From: Irineochytrium annulatum
Lineage: Eukaryota > Chytridiomycota > Chytridiomycetes > Chytridiales > Chytridiaceae
Direction: 5' to 3'
DNA length: 31,715 nucleotides
Assembly: GCA_027600665.1 (NCBI GenBank)
Contig: JADGJL010000210.1
Coordinates: 1-31,715, forward strand
The position numbers and the translations under genes are program-made. Positions 20,475-31,715 of this stretch are shown here, in pieces. The notes below the pieces were generated by a model. That model saw only the letters and a list, made by a program, of their open reading frames with translations, made no database searches and was not told the DNA's origin. Positions within the stretch are counted from its first letter, which is position 1; every line of letters starts with the position of its first letter.

Positions 20475-21756
20475 TCGTCCGTTCTTGGGCTGCGACACGT
20501 GGATGTAGCGAGTGCTTTTCTTGCAAGTGCCCCTTAACCCCTTCTTCCTCGGATGCTCACCGACGGCCTCGGCGGAGTGAGGTCGAGGAGCTGTCGCCGC
20601 GTTGAGGCGCTGGCAGTGGAGTGGCGAAACGAGCTGGCAGCTGGACGAACGGAACCTCAAGGGCAGCGGGCGCGGCTTCAGGAGCGAGTGACCGCCTAAC
20701 TCCTGAGTTTTCCTTTGAATTCCGGAAATAGCGGTCTCACACGATCGCGCACGGAGAATGTGAAAAGTGCATGGCTGGGGGGTTCGCAGCCTTCTCTGAC
20801 GCGTCAGCATCAGGACGTGGGCGGCACGAGCACGACCAACCACCAGCATTTATTCTTCTTGGATGGTTGGTTCGCTTGCTTTACCTGGGGGTTCGCTCCG
20901 CCGATTTACAACTGAGCTTCCATGGACCCACCCCCCGCAGACCGCGGCGGTCGGCGCGCGAACATGTCGCTACTGCCGGGGAGACTTGGGGCCATCAATC
21001 GACGCGTCTTCAACGTCGGTGGGCAGTGCCGAGTCGTCTCCAAAATCGTCTCTGCCGGTGCCGGTGCGCGTCGTCGTCTCTCCGGCACCGACCAGCCATG
21101 GACGCGGACACGTGTCGGGATGAACTAAAATGGTCAAAATGGTCATGGTGACGGAATTCAGTCTGAAATGGCGTCCGGCTCGTTGCACAGGAAGGCACCC
21201 GATAAAAACGTTTAGGCAGTTCGAAAATTTGCTCAAACCGCATACCGGTAGCTGATATCGAACGTAATGTCCATTTTTTCATTAGGTATATATCATTTGG
21301 CGTGACACCGTGTCCCATCAATCATTCGACACGCATAATGAGCGCGCACTAATCGTGCTGATTTTTATGTTCTGTTCAATGCACAACGCAGTTAGCAAAA
21401 AATCATCCCTATCTTCCTCCTCGCCGACCCGAAAGCGAAGGTGCGGTAACTAAATGAGGCGTTCAGGGAGGAGTAGGGGATATCGACCCTTCATATTCAT
21501 CAAAGTTACCGGCTGTGAGACTGCCAACGCACTACAAGGCGTTTTCTTGAATCATATAGAACCATATATTCAAAGTACAAGCGTATCCCATCATCATCGA
21601 TAAATCAAAAAGGTGCCCGAAAGTGTCGATAACGAAATACAATATAGAATAAGGTGAGGACGATTGCAACGTGAGATGATAGATATTGTACACCATGAAG
21701 GGAAAGAAATGACAGAATACGTCCAAACTACGCTGCAGAAAACATGTGTCCACCAG
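20475..21756. other. Intergenic region between coiled-coil and Munc13-like genes
   Basis: About 1.28 kb. The part near 20475-20850 continues the open frame of the coiled-coil gene but lacks protein-like character, so it is probably 5' UTR and promoter. From 21150 to 21750 the DNA is AT-richer and likely includes the 3' UTR of the Munc13-like gene. Small frames at 20863-21123 (+) and 21010-21321 (-) have no recognisable feature. Confidence 0.5.
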
Positions 21757-24700
21757 CTAACCCTTCCTCTCCCTCCGCTTGATCAGTTGGGCCTCCACCC
21801 ACTTCCGACCATCCTCCCGATCAGCCACCGTCAAATCCTCCTGCTTCTCTATCCGAAGCCGGACAAGCCGAAGCATGAGCTCCTTCTCCCGCCCATCAAT
21901 TAAGCTAATCTCATATTGACTCCGAAGCTTCTTCAGCTCCCACGCGTAATAGCTCATCAGCCCCGAGACCTCGACGTACTTTCGGGTCTCGAGCGTTCGA
22001 ACCGATAAGCCCTCCTCTGCGCCGTCGGCGTAGAAGAAGTTCCTGAGGACGCTCAAGGACCACTCGGACATCGACACCTGCCGCCGGTTTAGCACTCGCC
22101 TGTCCCGCTCGATCTGGCCGTAAAGAGGTGGGACCAGGGCGAACTCAATCATGATAATGGCCTCGTCCCAGGTCCGCTTGATGACCTCCTTCGACATCTT
22201 TGACGACAAGGATACGCTCAGAGTCTCCAGGTTTTTGTTGAGGTAGTCGGCAAGGGGCGCCAGCAAAACGTCAGACTCGTTGCCGGTCACGGGTTGGTCG
22301 ATGTTGACGCCGGAGGCAGTTAAATTAGAAAGCTGACCGCCACCGGCGACAGCCGTAATAGCGGAGAAAAATCCTTTCGCCTGCAAGGGGACAGCCTCGT
22401 GCTCCTTCAGTGACTTTGTCACGACTTCCTTGATGTAAGGAGAGATCTATTGTGCCGCAACACCAACGTTAGCGAAGCATATGAGCAGCTTGAAAGAATA
22501 CACCATGCTCACCTTCGAACAAAGAGCGCGAACAAAGTCGTCCCGTGTCCGCAGAAGCCTCTCCTTCCCACGCCGGAACCAGAAGTCGACGTCCTCCTCC
22601 TCCCCCTCCATCGTCAACCTTAACAACACTCTCCCCTGCGGTTCTGCCTCCACGAACACGTCGTGCGTGTGGTGGTCCGCTAGCTTCCTTCGAAGCCTCG
22701 TGCGCGGGCCCATGTCGATCGTCGCCCTCCCGCAAATCTCGTCGCTCGTCAACATGTTCTTCGAGTAGATCGCGACCTCAAGCCTCGTGACAGGCGGCAG
22801 AAGGATTGTGAAGGTCTCGTCCCAGGTCGGGTTTAAAGCCTCATAAATCACACGGGTCCGCGCCATCTCGCACGCCGAGCCGGTAAGAACCTGGGACTGC
22901 GCCGGCGCTGCAGGCGTTGGTGGCGCGACGCCACCGATACCCATAAAGTTGATTGCTGGGTCATCGAGGTCGGATGGTGGGACAACCGTGCCATCGGGGA
23001 CGCGGATGGCGACATAGGGGTTCGCGAGCCCGGCCGTTGTAACTGGCTTTACATTCTCGGCGTAGGCCACTTGCACCTTAAATGATCCCTTGATCTCGTC
23101 CTCATCGTCCACTGCGTCCTTCAAAACCTTCTTCTTCATGGGCGCCAGAGTAGCGCGATAGTCTTTCACGGTCCTCGTCAACGTCGCGACGTTCATCAAG
23201 CTGTACATGTCCTCCAGCTTATTCAGCGCATATTCCATATTGCAGAGCTTCACGCATGACTAAAGCCGGAATGTTAAATCTTGCAACCCGACATCACAAC
23301 CAACCTCATTCGTAATGTCCTTCGGCCCGTTCGCCTGCTTACTCTGCAGCAGCGGTACCCACGTCGCCGCGCCCGTCCCACTCTCGATCTTCAACTCGCC
23401 CATTCCAATGGCTTCACAGTACTGATCGATCGCCTTGTATACCGTCCGCGCGAAATTTTGAAAGAAGCCAGCATTCTGAACCGCGTTGCTCCATCCAAGA
23501 TCTGCGATGAACTCAAGCTCCTGGTAGACGGCGCTAAAGAGGTCCGTGATCGACGACGAGCAGGGCGGAAGACCGTCATTGTCTGGTTCACCCACGGGCT
23601 CGAAGTTGTCAGCCTTGACGGCGTTCGTCACCCACTCGAGGGTCCGATTTGAAAGATTCTCGAGCCACTTAACGACGAACGGAGAGAACCACTTCTCTAC
23701 GTTGAAAGATTTGTAGTTCGAAAGGCGTTTCAGCCTAACATCAACAAGCGTCAGATGTGCTAGTAGAAGGACGACAAAATAATTCCACTCACTCGGGCAT
23801 TAACTTAGCGTACCGCTGATCCATCACCCTCATCTTTTTATAAAGCATGAAGATCGCCTTACTGGCTGTATGAATCGCGTCCTCAGAAGCAATCGTCTCC
23901 TCGTGTCCCGCCAAAGTCTCGACAAAACCTTTAACGTAAACTTCGGCCGTGAGCCCCACGATGTCCACGTCTTTCCTGAAAGGCTTTTTGAAATATTTGT
24001 GATCGATCTCAATCTCCTCCGTTAAGAGCTCAGTAAGCTTTGTAAGGCCCTCGAAAACTGCTTCGAGGTCCCGCTCGTCAAGCGGCGAGGAGAGCTCGAG
24101 AAGCTTCTGATACCGATTGTCCGCAGCAGTGCTCATGATCCCCTTAATATGTTCCTTAAAGCTTGCCGGGAGCTCCGGATGACATTCGCGATAAATGGCG
24201 CTTTTGAATACCATTCGCCACATAAGAATCGTACTATCCAATCCACCATCTGGCCGGTTCTTAGGATAAAACTCCTTGTACTTCGTAACTTGAGTTTGGT
24301 AATAGGAAAACATATGTTCGGAGAGCTCCACCAAAGCCGGCCTCTGTTAAACCGATTAGTAAGGAACATTCCACTACAAGGTTCTCACATCATACGCCCC
24401 GAGCCAGTCGGGTATCGCTTTTATCCGGTCGTACATCGACTCGTACGCAACAAAGAGTGCTCCCACGGGTACCTCGTAGTTCTTATACTTGTTGAACAGC
24501 AGCTCCACAAGGGCGATGAATTGAAACGCCTCGCCAACCAGCCATTTCCGCGCCCACAGTTTCAGACAAGTCTTAGACTCGTCGGAAAGGAGGTCAACGG
24601 TCTTTTCCGTTAAGCGTTGAAAGAGGCCGATGTCGAGCGAGAGGCAAGAACGAAGGAGCGTCTTGTACAGAACTTTAAAGTTTATCTTGCAATCAATGAG

Positions 24701-27554
24701 GGCATTCTCAAGCCATTCTACGGGATTCTCCTTATTCGCCCGCTCAGGCGCAACAATCTGAAGGGGTAAGATAGGTTACCTCAAGACCAGTCACGAAAAG
24801 TTTCCATACCTTATCGTCCTGAATGTGAATTTCTAGAAAAACCTCCCCTCCCACATACTTATCCTTATTCTTCCCGTCCCTAGGTCCGAGGTTGTACCAC
24901 TTCGAGATATAGCCTTCGCGCTTGCACTGCGTCATGACCTCAAACAGCTGGATTTTAATCTGGCCAAGGAAGTCTTCCTTCCGTTGATCCCAGACGGACA
25001 CGCAAATTTTGTCCATAATGTTCTTCACGTCGATTTTCAAGTGCTGATTCCACTCCGGGCTCGTGCTCCCCTTCACAACATCAGTCTGGAAAGCAACGAC
25101 CTCGGCAAGCAACGCCGCGGCAGCCTTCTTGTCCTTCCTGAAAGCTTCCTCGTCGGGTATTGGGCCGTGCTCAATCTTACAGTAAGGGTCTCTGCTCTTC
25201 CCGTCCTTTGCCACGAGCCCACGCGCCTGAACGACCTTGAAGAATACGGGAACAATTGTCTCTTTCGGCACGGCGGAGGAGGCAGCTGCTGAGGCAGCGT
25301 CCGCCTGTTCCCGGGCGCGCCGACTAGGGAGCTCGACGTGCCGGTCGTGGAGAAGGTCAGCGATGACGTTCTGGAGCGAACTGCGGACTATTCGTTGCCA
25401 AAGCTTGAAGCCATCCGGGGAGGTGAAGTCGTCGGGCGTGGGGGCTAGAATGTCGTCCGCCCGCAGGACGCGAATCAAGCTGTCGACATATTGCGGGACG
25501 ATAATCTATAATCCAAAGATAACGTGAGCAGACGCCCTGCTACACAGGCAAAGTAAATCGCTTACCTCCTCAGCTATCGGCGACTGGTTACCTCCATCAG
25601 CCACATTCGCCGCGGACCCAAGCCGGTTCTGCCGCTCGATCTCCTCAAGCCTCCTTTCCGCGTCCTGCCGCTCCAGCTCTCGCTTCTCGGCCTCTCTCCG
25701 CGCCTTCTCAAATTTGGCCTGTTCCTCCGCCTCCACCTGCCTCAATTGCTCATTCATCCTCTCCCGCTCCTCCGCGTCCCTCTTCTCCTTCTCGACTTGA
25801 GCCGGGTCCACGACGGCCGCTGGTGGAGGGGCGGTCACCGTCTGGCCCCGCCGCACCAACGGCGGCGAGGGTCGGTCCCGCTCCGCCCGTTCCACTCGAT
25901 CCCGATCAACACGATCAACACGATCCCCACGCTCCCGATCCCCCCGATCCCGCTCACGATCCCGCTCACGCTCCCGGTCGCGATCTCGGTCCCGATCGCG
26001 GTCGCGGTCCGCTGGCGGCTTCCCCACAGTTCTCGACCTTGCCGGCGGCGGCGGCGATCCGTTAGCCCCTGCAGCGCGTTCTCGGTCGCGGTCCAATTCC
26101 CTACCAATCGTCTTGGACGCCGGCATGTCGCCTCGGTCCACCCGGTCCCCCCGATCGCCGCGCTCGCCCTTATCCACGCGTTCTCCGCCGTTCCGCTCGG
26201 CGCGCTCACGGTCACGCTGCTCCCGCTCGTACGCTCTTCGATCCCTACTCTTCTCCCGGCTGCTGGCTGCTGGCGGTGCTGCGGGAGCTTGCCTACTCGT
26301 CGTACTGGGAGGGGGTATTAGCGTTGAGGCGTCGTCAAGGTCTTTAAGCATGTCCTCAAACGCGGAGGCAGGAGCCGCCGAGCGCGGGCCGTCGTCATCG
26401 CCGGCGTTGTAACGATTCGACCGCGATGGCATCCCAGTGTTCCCGACGGTTGCCTTCCTCCCCATGATATCGCCGCTGGAAGAGTTCAAGGACGTTGCGG
26501 ACCCACTCGCGGACCGGATAGCAGCCGGTGGTGCACCACGAGCCGTCATGGTCCTCGCCACGCTTTCTCCCCTCGGAGGACCGATGTTGTCCGTGCTCCC
26601 CTTCCTTGACTGCTGCATCGAAGCATCCACTGTATTACTCCTAGAGTGCACCTGTGAGCTTCCGACGGCCCTCCGCTCCACCGTGCTTAGACCGACATCC
26701 GGCGGCGTTGTTGTCCCGCTGCGGGAATGACTCCGTCCCGAGTCAAAATCCATCCGATCCCTGTCCCGATCGCGCGATGACGATGACATCAACGACGTGC
26801 TCGAACCAGCCTGCGATGACCCTGCAGCGCTCGAGGACCCGTTCGAGGGCACGAAGAAGCCGTTCTCATCCCGGACTAGCCGAGCACCGACGCCCGCGGA
26901 CCGGCCCGTCGTCCCTGCGGCGACGCTAGCGGCTAAGGGAGGAGGGGTCTTAAAACCGGACGTGGCCGCGCCGCGATCGCGCCCAGATGCGGATGAGGAG
27001 GGGAGGTCGTCGGCCACCGAGACCGGGATCGGGGGTTGGGCTCTTGGTGGTCTGGGCCGGTCTCTATCCCTGTCAGAGCCACGGTCGTTGCGATCCCTGT
27101 CGCCCCGGTCTGCCCCGCGATCCCGCTCCCGATCCCTTTCCCTGTCATCCCCCCGGTCGAACCCAGTGCCAGCCTGCGGCGGCGCCTTGGCCCTCGGCCT
27201 GGAAGAGGACGGCGACGGCGAAGCCTCGAAAAACCCGTTTTCGTTCCTGCCGATCCGCGTGGGGCCAGCCGGGCCATCCGTGTTGGCCCTCTCCCTGTCC
27301 CGTTCGCGATCCGGCCGCCTGTCCTCCCGTTCCCGTCTGCTACGGGTGGTGGCGGTATCTTCGCGATCCAGTCCAGCGGACACCGGGGCCCGATCGTATC
27401 TGTCCCCACCACGGTCTCCGCCGCGGTCCCCTCTGTCCCTGTCGGTCCTTTCCCCCCTCTTGTCCCTATCCTTGTCGGCCCGGTAGTCGGCCGCCCCTGC
27501 CCTGTTGTATGACCTGTCGTCATAATCGCGAGGGTAGTCCCGCGGGGTGCTCAT
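21757..27554 (-). CDS. Munc13/UNC-13-like protein with two C2 domains and MHD1/MHD2
   Basis: Seven exons: 27554..25566, 25505..24810, 24757..24389, 24343..23793, 23734..23305, 23259..22513, 22446..21757; 1,823 aa. All six introns are GT-AG, 45-66 nt, and every join keeps frame. Residues 1-560 are Arg/Asp/Ser-rich with DR/ER repeats, followed by a charged helix (about 585-640). C2A lies near 745-895 with Asp residues at calcium-loop positions (AKDGKSRDPY, VWDQRKEDF). The MUN-type helical region follows (KLWARKWLVGEAFQFIALVE; MHD1 about 1,100-1,200; CVKLCNMEYALNKLEDMY near 1,347). C2B lies about 1,400-1,560 but lacks the loop aspartates (TTAGLANPY), so calcium binding there is unlikely. MHD2 is about 1,670-1,770 (WDEAIIMIEFALVPPLYGQ). 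Fungal relatives include fission yeast Ync13 (cytokinesis) and Git1 (cAMP signalling). A role in vesicle tethering or priming at the plasma membrane is inferred. Confidence 0.92.
25895..26010 (-). repeat. Arg-Asp/Arg-Glu dipeptide-coding repeat
   Basis: A degenerate six-base repeat (CGATCC/CGCTCA/CGGTCG on the plus strand) encodes DRDRDRDR- and ERERDRER-like strings in the N-terminal extension of the Munc13-like protein. Similar but less regular repeats occur at about 26190-26220, 27050-27140 and 27400-27480. Confidence 0.85.
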
Positions 27555-27929
27555 AGCACAGGAAGACGGGCTCGGTCGGTGCGGCGTCGGCCTCGGCTGC
27601 CGTCGTCCGTCGTGTTCAAGGCGTCGACGGCGGTGATGCTACGGCACCAGTTGAGCTTCTCGCCGAAAAAATGATCAACGGCATAAAATGTATCTCCGCC
27701 ACCCCAGTCGGAAATAATAATAGTCAAGGCTTATGCATGCTTTATCATAATTAGAGCACTCAAAAATCATCTACGCAACCATCTTATATTAAAGAACCGC
27801 ACAAAAAATTGAAAGGGGGTTTGACCAGGAAAAAAGGAAACTACGTCAGCAAACAATGCAAAGAATGAAGAAATGAACCAGATAGCCGGCAAGATAAAGT
27901 CAAACGTCGAATTTGCGATCAGCCGGACC
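27555..27929. promoter_or_regulatory. Intergenic region upstream of the Munc13-like gene
   Basis: 375 bases between the arrestin stop and the Munc13-like start, both genes reading leftward. The half near 27555-27650 is GC-rich (likely 5' UTR). The half near 27660-27929 is AT-rich and probably holds the arrestin 3' UTR. No distinct motif is seen. Confidence 0.45.
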
Positions 27930-29076
27930 TTAGTCCTCCTTGATCGCGGCTGCATTCCGGACTACCCAATCCCTGACCTCCTTGTCAGCGTCAATGTAAA
28001 CAGCCGGCGCCTCGGCCCTGAAGTCCGCCTCCCCCTTGATCTTCACGCAAACCTCAAACCAGTGCCTAACGGCCACGCAGTCGAGCTCGATGGCCGGGAA
28101 CGCATCCACGGCCTTGTGGTCCTTGCTCCTCTGGTGCTGCGCTTGCACGCCCGCAACCACCGTGCCCCTCCAGAACGCACCATGGTCCCTGGTGCCCTCG
28201 AGCAACAGCTTTCCTGCGACGTCAGGCAGTGAGATGTACTCGCGGACGGTCCTAGAGTTGCCGTCGACGGCCAGGACGACGTCCTGGCGAATGCCGACAG
28301 TGACAGAGGTGATGGTCGTGCGAGGGTCGGCGGGGCGGATGTGGTGAACGAGGAAGGTGACGGGGTCGCCAATGCCAAAGATACCGCGGTCGATCTCGAT
28401 GCGCCACTCGAGGCGCTCGTTGGAGCCAGCGAGAAGAACGCTAGTGTCGACGCTGCGGGAGCGGAGAACGTTGGGGACGTTGATGCGGGGGAAGTCGACT
28501 GAAGATCATAGCAATTATTATTAGCATCCCAACAAAACCTCGGTTGAGAATGATCAAGCATCGCTTACCATCTTCCGTGACCTTCTCTACCTTAGTTGTC
28601 GATCCGAACATGCCAGGGGCAACGCCGACCTCAGCCTCGAGCCTGTACCAAATGTTCACAGAGTCGGCCCCAAGTCCAGAGTGGCCTCCCCCGCTGCCCC
28701 AAGCGGTCCGCATCGACGCCGGCAGCTCGGCCACCTTCTCAGGCGGTACATCGAACTCGAACGGGTAGCTCTGCGGTCCCGACTTGATGGGCACGCCCTT
28801 GTCCTTCTTCCCCTGTGTTTCCGGGCCCGTCACCAGGAGCTTCTTGCCGCCCAGCAGAGGGATCTTGGTGGATCGGGGGCCGTCCGTGAGCGACAGCGTG
28901 ACGACGAGGTCGCCGATGAGAGTGATGCGAACATGGGTGAGGGAGAGGGACTTGGTGGCAGTGAAGGTCACCCGGCCGCTGACCTTGAGGGTCGGCGTCA
29001 CCCCGAGGTAGCCGTGGAGAAGGGTGGTTGCGCCCTCGGACGGCTCGATCGCAAGGTCCTCAACGGCGGGGGCCAT
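27930..29076 (-). CDS. Arrestin-domain protein
   Basis: Exons 29076..28569 and 28498..27930 give 358 aa. The intron 28499..28568 (GTAAGC...CTTCAG) joins KVTED to VDFPRIN in frame. The N-half has the arrestin-N pattern: VSGRVTFTATKSLSLTHVRITLIG, then PQSYPFEFDVPP, GADSVNIWYRLEAEV. The C-half has the arrestin-C pattern: LEWRIEIDRGIFGIGDPVTF, then TSVTVGIRQDVV and a closing strand (FEVCVKIKG). There is no PPxY motif, so it is not an obvious ART-type Rsp5 adaptor. The protein has little beyond the two beta-sandwich halves, like the compact arrestin-related proteins of lower fungi. A role as a cargo or receptor adaptor is inferred. It reads in the same direction as the Munc13-like gene but has its own spacing. 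Confidence 0.85.
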
Positions 29077-29699
29077 GATTGCTTAGGTGGTTGAGAAGGT
29101 GGTGTTTTAGACTTGGCTGTCGGTGCTACTAATCTTCATTTCACACTGCGAATATACACCGACGCTAAACTAACTTGCAAGGAAGCAGATAAGAACAGGC
29201 TACCGGATTGCAAAGAACGCATGTAAAGTTGAAAGGGCAAATCATTTTATCCAACCGGAAACCCCTCACGCCGATACGAAGCTGAGGCATGATGCTGGGA
29301 AGCAGCTAACTACAGAGTTCACTAGGCCAAAGAGCAACTATGACACCCCGAGATGTGCTAACGGGAAGAAGTAAACGAAATAAACATGCGTTATTGAACT
29401 TTTCACCGCCACCTGGGAATCTCACCTGCTGATAAGTCAAGCCTTTACGCCCTGCTGGAGGAGCGTGCACGGGACGTCGGAGATGTTCTTTAGGTGGACA
29501 TTTCGTGATAAAATTGAAAAGTTGATTTTAAATGACTTAAAGGTCATCAGGATATCGGACTGCAGGGATATACTACGACTACATTAGCGAAACAGCCACG
29601 ACGGAAGAGGAAGCAAGGATATAACAACAAGATAGACCTCAAGACTTTTGGCCCATAGCGAACGGAAATTAAACAAACAAGAAGCAGAAATGTACCCAG
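29077..29699. other. Intergenic region, no gene seen
   Basis: About 620 bases between the arrestin start and the stop of the next gene. AT-richer than the genes, with no open frame of note. It should contain the arrestin promoter and the 3' UTR of the F-box-like gene. Confidence 0.5.
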
Positions 29700-31595
29700 C
29701 TAGTGCTCAAACTTGGACATCATCATCATAACCTCCGGCCTCCCAGCCGCCGCCTTGTAAACACATTCCCACCCTTCAGCCCCCTCGTCCCCGTACTTCC
29801 CCATCTTCCCACCCTTGAGCGCGACCTCCAACGCCACATCCATCTTGGCTTCAATCATCCTGGCGCACGCATCGAACAAGGCCTGCTTCTCAAACATCGG
29901 CACAATGTCCGCAGCAACATCCTCCCTCCCCTGCTGGATGACCGCGACCAAATACATCCACCTCTGGCTCTCATTCACGCCTCCGCATATCCCGTCCCTC
30001 AACCACCCGCCATCCATCACGTAGTACCTCGTGTCGCGCGCGTCCGCAACCCCGCGCGACTCCATCAGCTCCGCGACGTCGGTCATGAACCTGTCCTGCT
30101 CGCCCGGCGGCATGTCGTGCCCGAACCTCCTCGCGTCCTTCATGATCTGCGTCGCGAGCGCCGCCCGCCCGGCCTGACCCAAGGTACCCTCCCTGACCTC
30201 CTCCGTCCCCACGACCCCTCGCACGAGCTCGACGAACAGCGCGCGCGAGGCGTCGTCGCCTCGGGGCAGCGCCGAGATCGGGCTGTCGAGCATACGGACG
30301 TGATCCATCAGGCCGAGCTTGACGAGCCGCTCGAGGGCCGGCATGCACCAGGTCTTGTAGGCGGCCGCCGACATGCGGGACGCGAGGGAGGGGTCGATGC
30401 CCTCGGCCCCGCCGGCGGCGTCGATGAGGGCGTCGAGGATCTCGCCGCGGGATTGGAGCGTCGTGCGGGACGTCTCGTGCGTGAGGGTCGCGGCGTCGAC
30501 GAGGGCGCAGTGGGGCGCCGAGGTGTCGAGCGGCCAGCGGGAGGTCAGGAGGCGGAAGGAATCAACGTCGCCCACTGCGGCGGCGCCGAGGATGAGGCGG
30601 TTGACGCAGGCAGGGGTGAGGATGGACTCGGTGTTGTCGCGGGAGTCGATGTCGGCGAGCGCGAGGCGGAGGATGCGGCCCTTGCCGGCAAGACCGGACG
30701 CGAGCTCGGCGTTGGGCCAGGCGATGACTTGGGGTTTGAGGAGGTGCTCGTCGCGGACGCGGATGAGGAGCTCGAGGAGGTCCGGCCGTTCCTCCTTGGC
30801 GGCCTGGCGCATAAGCTTGACGAGGTCCCTGGGCTCGGGCGTGCCACGGCGGAGGAGCATCTCGAGCGCGGGTGCGTTGTCGTTCACGACGGCCGAGGCG
30901 GCGCACCAGCCGAGCACGGTTTTGGAAGGGGCAGGCTTGCAGGCGTCGAGGAGCGTCGCCAGGATGCCACGGTGGCCGGACTCGACGGCGCGGACGAGGA
31001 CTCTTTCGGTGGCGGGGGCGCCCATGGCCAGGATGCGATCCAGACACCTCGGCGCTCGACCGACGACGCACACCTCGACCATGTGGCCGGGTGCTGAAGG
31101 CGCGCCCTGCGATCGCGCGAGCACCCACGACTCCATGAGGTCCGCGTCGTCCCCGAGGACGCTCCAGTCTGGCGCCAAGGCCACGAACCGGGCGCTGTCC
31201 CTGTCGCGGAGCATCTTCAAGGCCTCGACGACGCTGCCGACATCGACGCTGGGGCCGTGGAACTTCTCCCACTCGGGCTCGCGGAGGATGAAGCGCAGGT
31301 CGGGGATGACGGCGAGTCGAAGGTAGGCTGCAATGTAAGCCGGGCCGAGCTTGGGAAGGTTGAGCCCCGTCAGCGCCGCCTGGCGTGCGCGGTCGTGGTC
31401 AGTCGCGTCTAGAGGAGCCGGGCATCGTTGGAGGAGGGTGGTGACGGTCGCGAGGTGAGTGGCGAGGTGCTGGTCGGCAAAGGACGGGTCCAGGGAAAGC
31501 GGCTGTGAGCGGCCAAGGGCCTTCTCAAGCTTGACGAGGTCGTGCGGGTGGAGCCAGAGCGAGATGGCGATGAGGACCTCGTTGGGCACGTCCAT
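29700..31595 (-). CDS. Probable F-box and ankyrin-like repeat protein
   Basis: A single intronless frame of 631 aa; the ATG at 31595 is the first of the frame and is well placed. The N-terminus (DVPNEVLIAISLWLHPHDLVKLEKALG) has the spacing of an F-box, the Skp1-binding motif of SCF ubiquitin ligases. The rest is almost all alpha-helical with repeats of roughly 30-35 residues. These have loosely ankyrin-like cores, for example RAVESGHRGILATLLDACKP, ALEMLLRRGTPEPRDLVKLM, and GAAAVGDVDSFRLLTSRWPL. The repeats are degenerate and lack the standard TPLH motif in most units. Chytrids and other basal fungi carry large families of such F-box/ankyrin-like proteins. Acting as a substrate receptor is inference; the F-box call is moderate. 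Confidence 0.75.
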   Translation of the reverse strand: MDVPNEVLIAISLWLHPHDLVKLEKALGRSQPLSLDPSFADQHLATHLATVTTLLQRCPAPLDATDHDRARQAALTGLNLPKLGPAYIAAYLRLAVIPDLRFILREPEWEKFHGPSVDVGSVVEALKMLRDRDSARFVALAPDWSVLGDDADLMESWVLARSQGAPSAPGHMVEVCVVGRAPRCLDRILAMGAPATERVLVRAVESGHRGILATLLDACKPAPSKTVLGWCAASAVVNDNAPALEMLLRRGTPEPRDLVKLMRQAAKEERPDLLELLIRVRDEHLLKPQVIAWPNAELASGLAGKGRILRLALADIDSRDNTESILTPACVNRLILGAAAVGDVDSFRLLTSRWPLDTSAPHCALVDAATLTHETSRTTLQSRGEILDALIDAAGGAEGIDPSLASRMSAAAYKTWCMPALERLVKLGLMDHVRMLDSPISALPRGDDASRALFVELVRGVVGTEEVREGTLGQAGRAALATQIMKDARRFGHDMPPGEQDRFMTDVAELMESRGVADARDTRYYVMDGGWLRDGICGGVNESQRWMYLVAVIQQGREDVAADIVPMFEKQALFDACARMIEAKMDVALEVALKGGKMGKYGDEGAEGWECVYKAAAGRPEVMMMMSKFEH

Positions 31596-31715
31596 GGTGG
31601 GAGAGTCCTTGGGGGGATTGGGAGTGGAAGTGGAGTCCGGACACCGACCTCAAATTCGAGGACGCCGGGACCGAGGGTAACGGGGGACGGCGTACGGGCG
31701 CGGAGGGTACGGGGA

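Noticed and set aside
26797..27556. Long plus-strand frames over the Munc13-like N-terminus
   Set aside because: They arise from the Arg/Asp codon repeats read backwards (Ser/Arg- and Pro-rich) and have no independent gene signals.
29703..31097. Plus-strand 464-codon frame
   Set aside because: Antisense of the GC-rich F-box-like gene; His/Arg/Asp-rich composition is typical of a shadow frame.
1..31715. tRNA, rRNA, CRISPR array, intact transposon or prokaryotic operon signals
   Set aside because: No cloverleaf-like, direct-repeat-spacer, terminal-inverted-repeat or transposase signal was seen by reading; a covariance-model or repeat search was not possible here.

Overview
The window reads as nuclear DNA of a fungus. 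The evidence is GC-rich coding sequence, short GT-AG introns (45-83 nt, with one of about 257 nt), long low-complexity protein regions, and characteristic families: a WSC-type wall sensor, an old yellow enzyme, an arrestin, a fungal Munc13/UNC-13-type protein, and CBM19-like cysteine modules. A MULAN/GIDE-type membrane RING protein and an unfamiliar seven-helix membrane protein hint at an early-diverging (possibly zoosporic/chytrid) lineage, but that placement is inference. All gene models below were assembled by eye from reading frames and splice signals.

Layout. 1-756 (+) holds the 3' part of a MULAN-like RING E3 gene. 1438-1971 (-) holds a decayed copy of an old-yellow-enzyme gene. 2254-3562 (-) encodes a seven-helix membrane protein of unknown function. 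4261-5482 (+) is an intact old yellow enzyme. 5977-9930 (+) encodes a 1,249-aa disordered, poly-Q protein with a folded C-terminal domain. 10584-11758 (-) is a WSC-like wall sensor. 13063-13392 (+) is a small zinc-ribbon protein resembling small bacterial proteins. 14568-16583 (-) is a secreted protein with five CBM19-like modules. 16917-20474 (-) is a coiled-coil scaffold-like protein. 21757-27554 (-) is a Munc13/UNC-13-like protein of 1,823 aa with a large Arg/Asp-rich N-terminal extension. 27930-29076 (-) is an arrestin-domain protein. 29700-31595 (-) is a probable F-box/ankyrin-like protein.

There is no sign of a biosynthetic or defence operon; the genes are separate eukaryotic transcription units. 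A loose theme is the cell surface and its traffic (wall sensor, carbohydrate-binding secreted protein, vesicle-priming/cytokinesis protein, arrestin, ubiquitin factors), but this may be coincidence. The most notable structures are the five-module secreted protein, whose first three modules carry an intron at the same codon while the last two carry none, and the relic old-yellow-enzyme copy lying in inverted orientation near the intact gene. I saw no tRNA, rRNA, CRISPR array or intact transposon.
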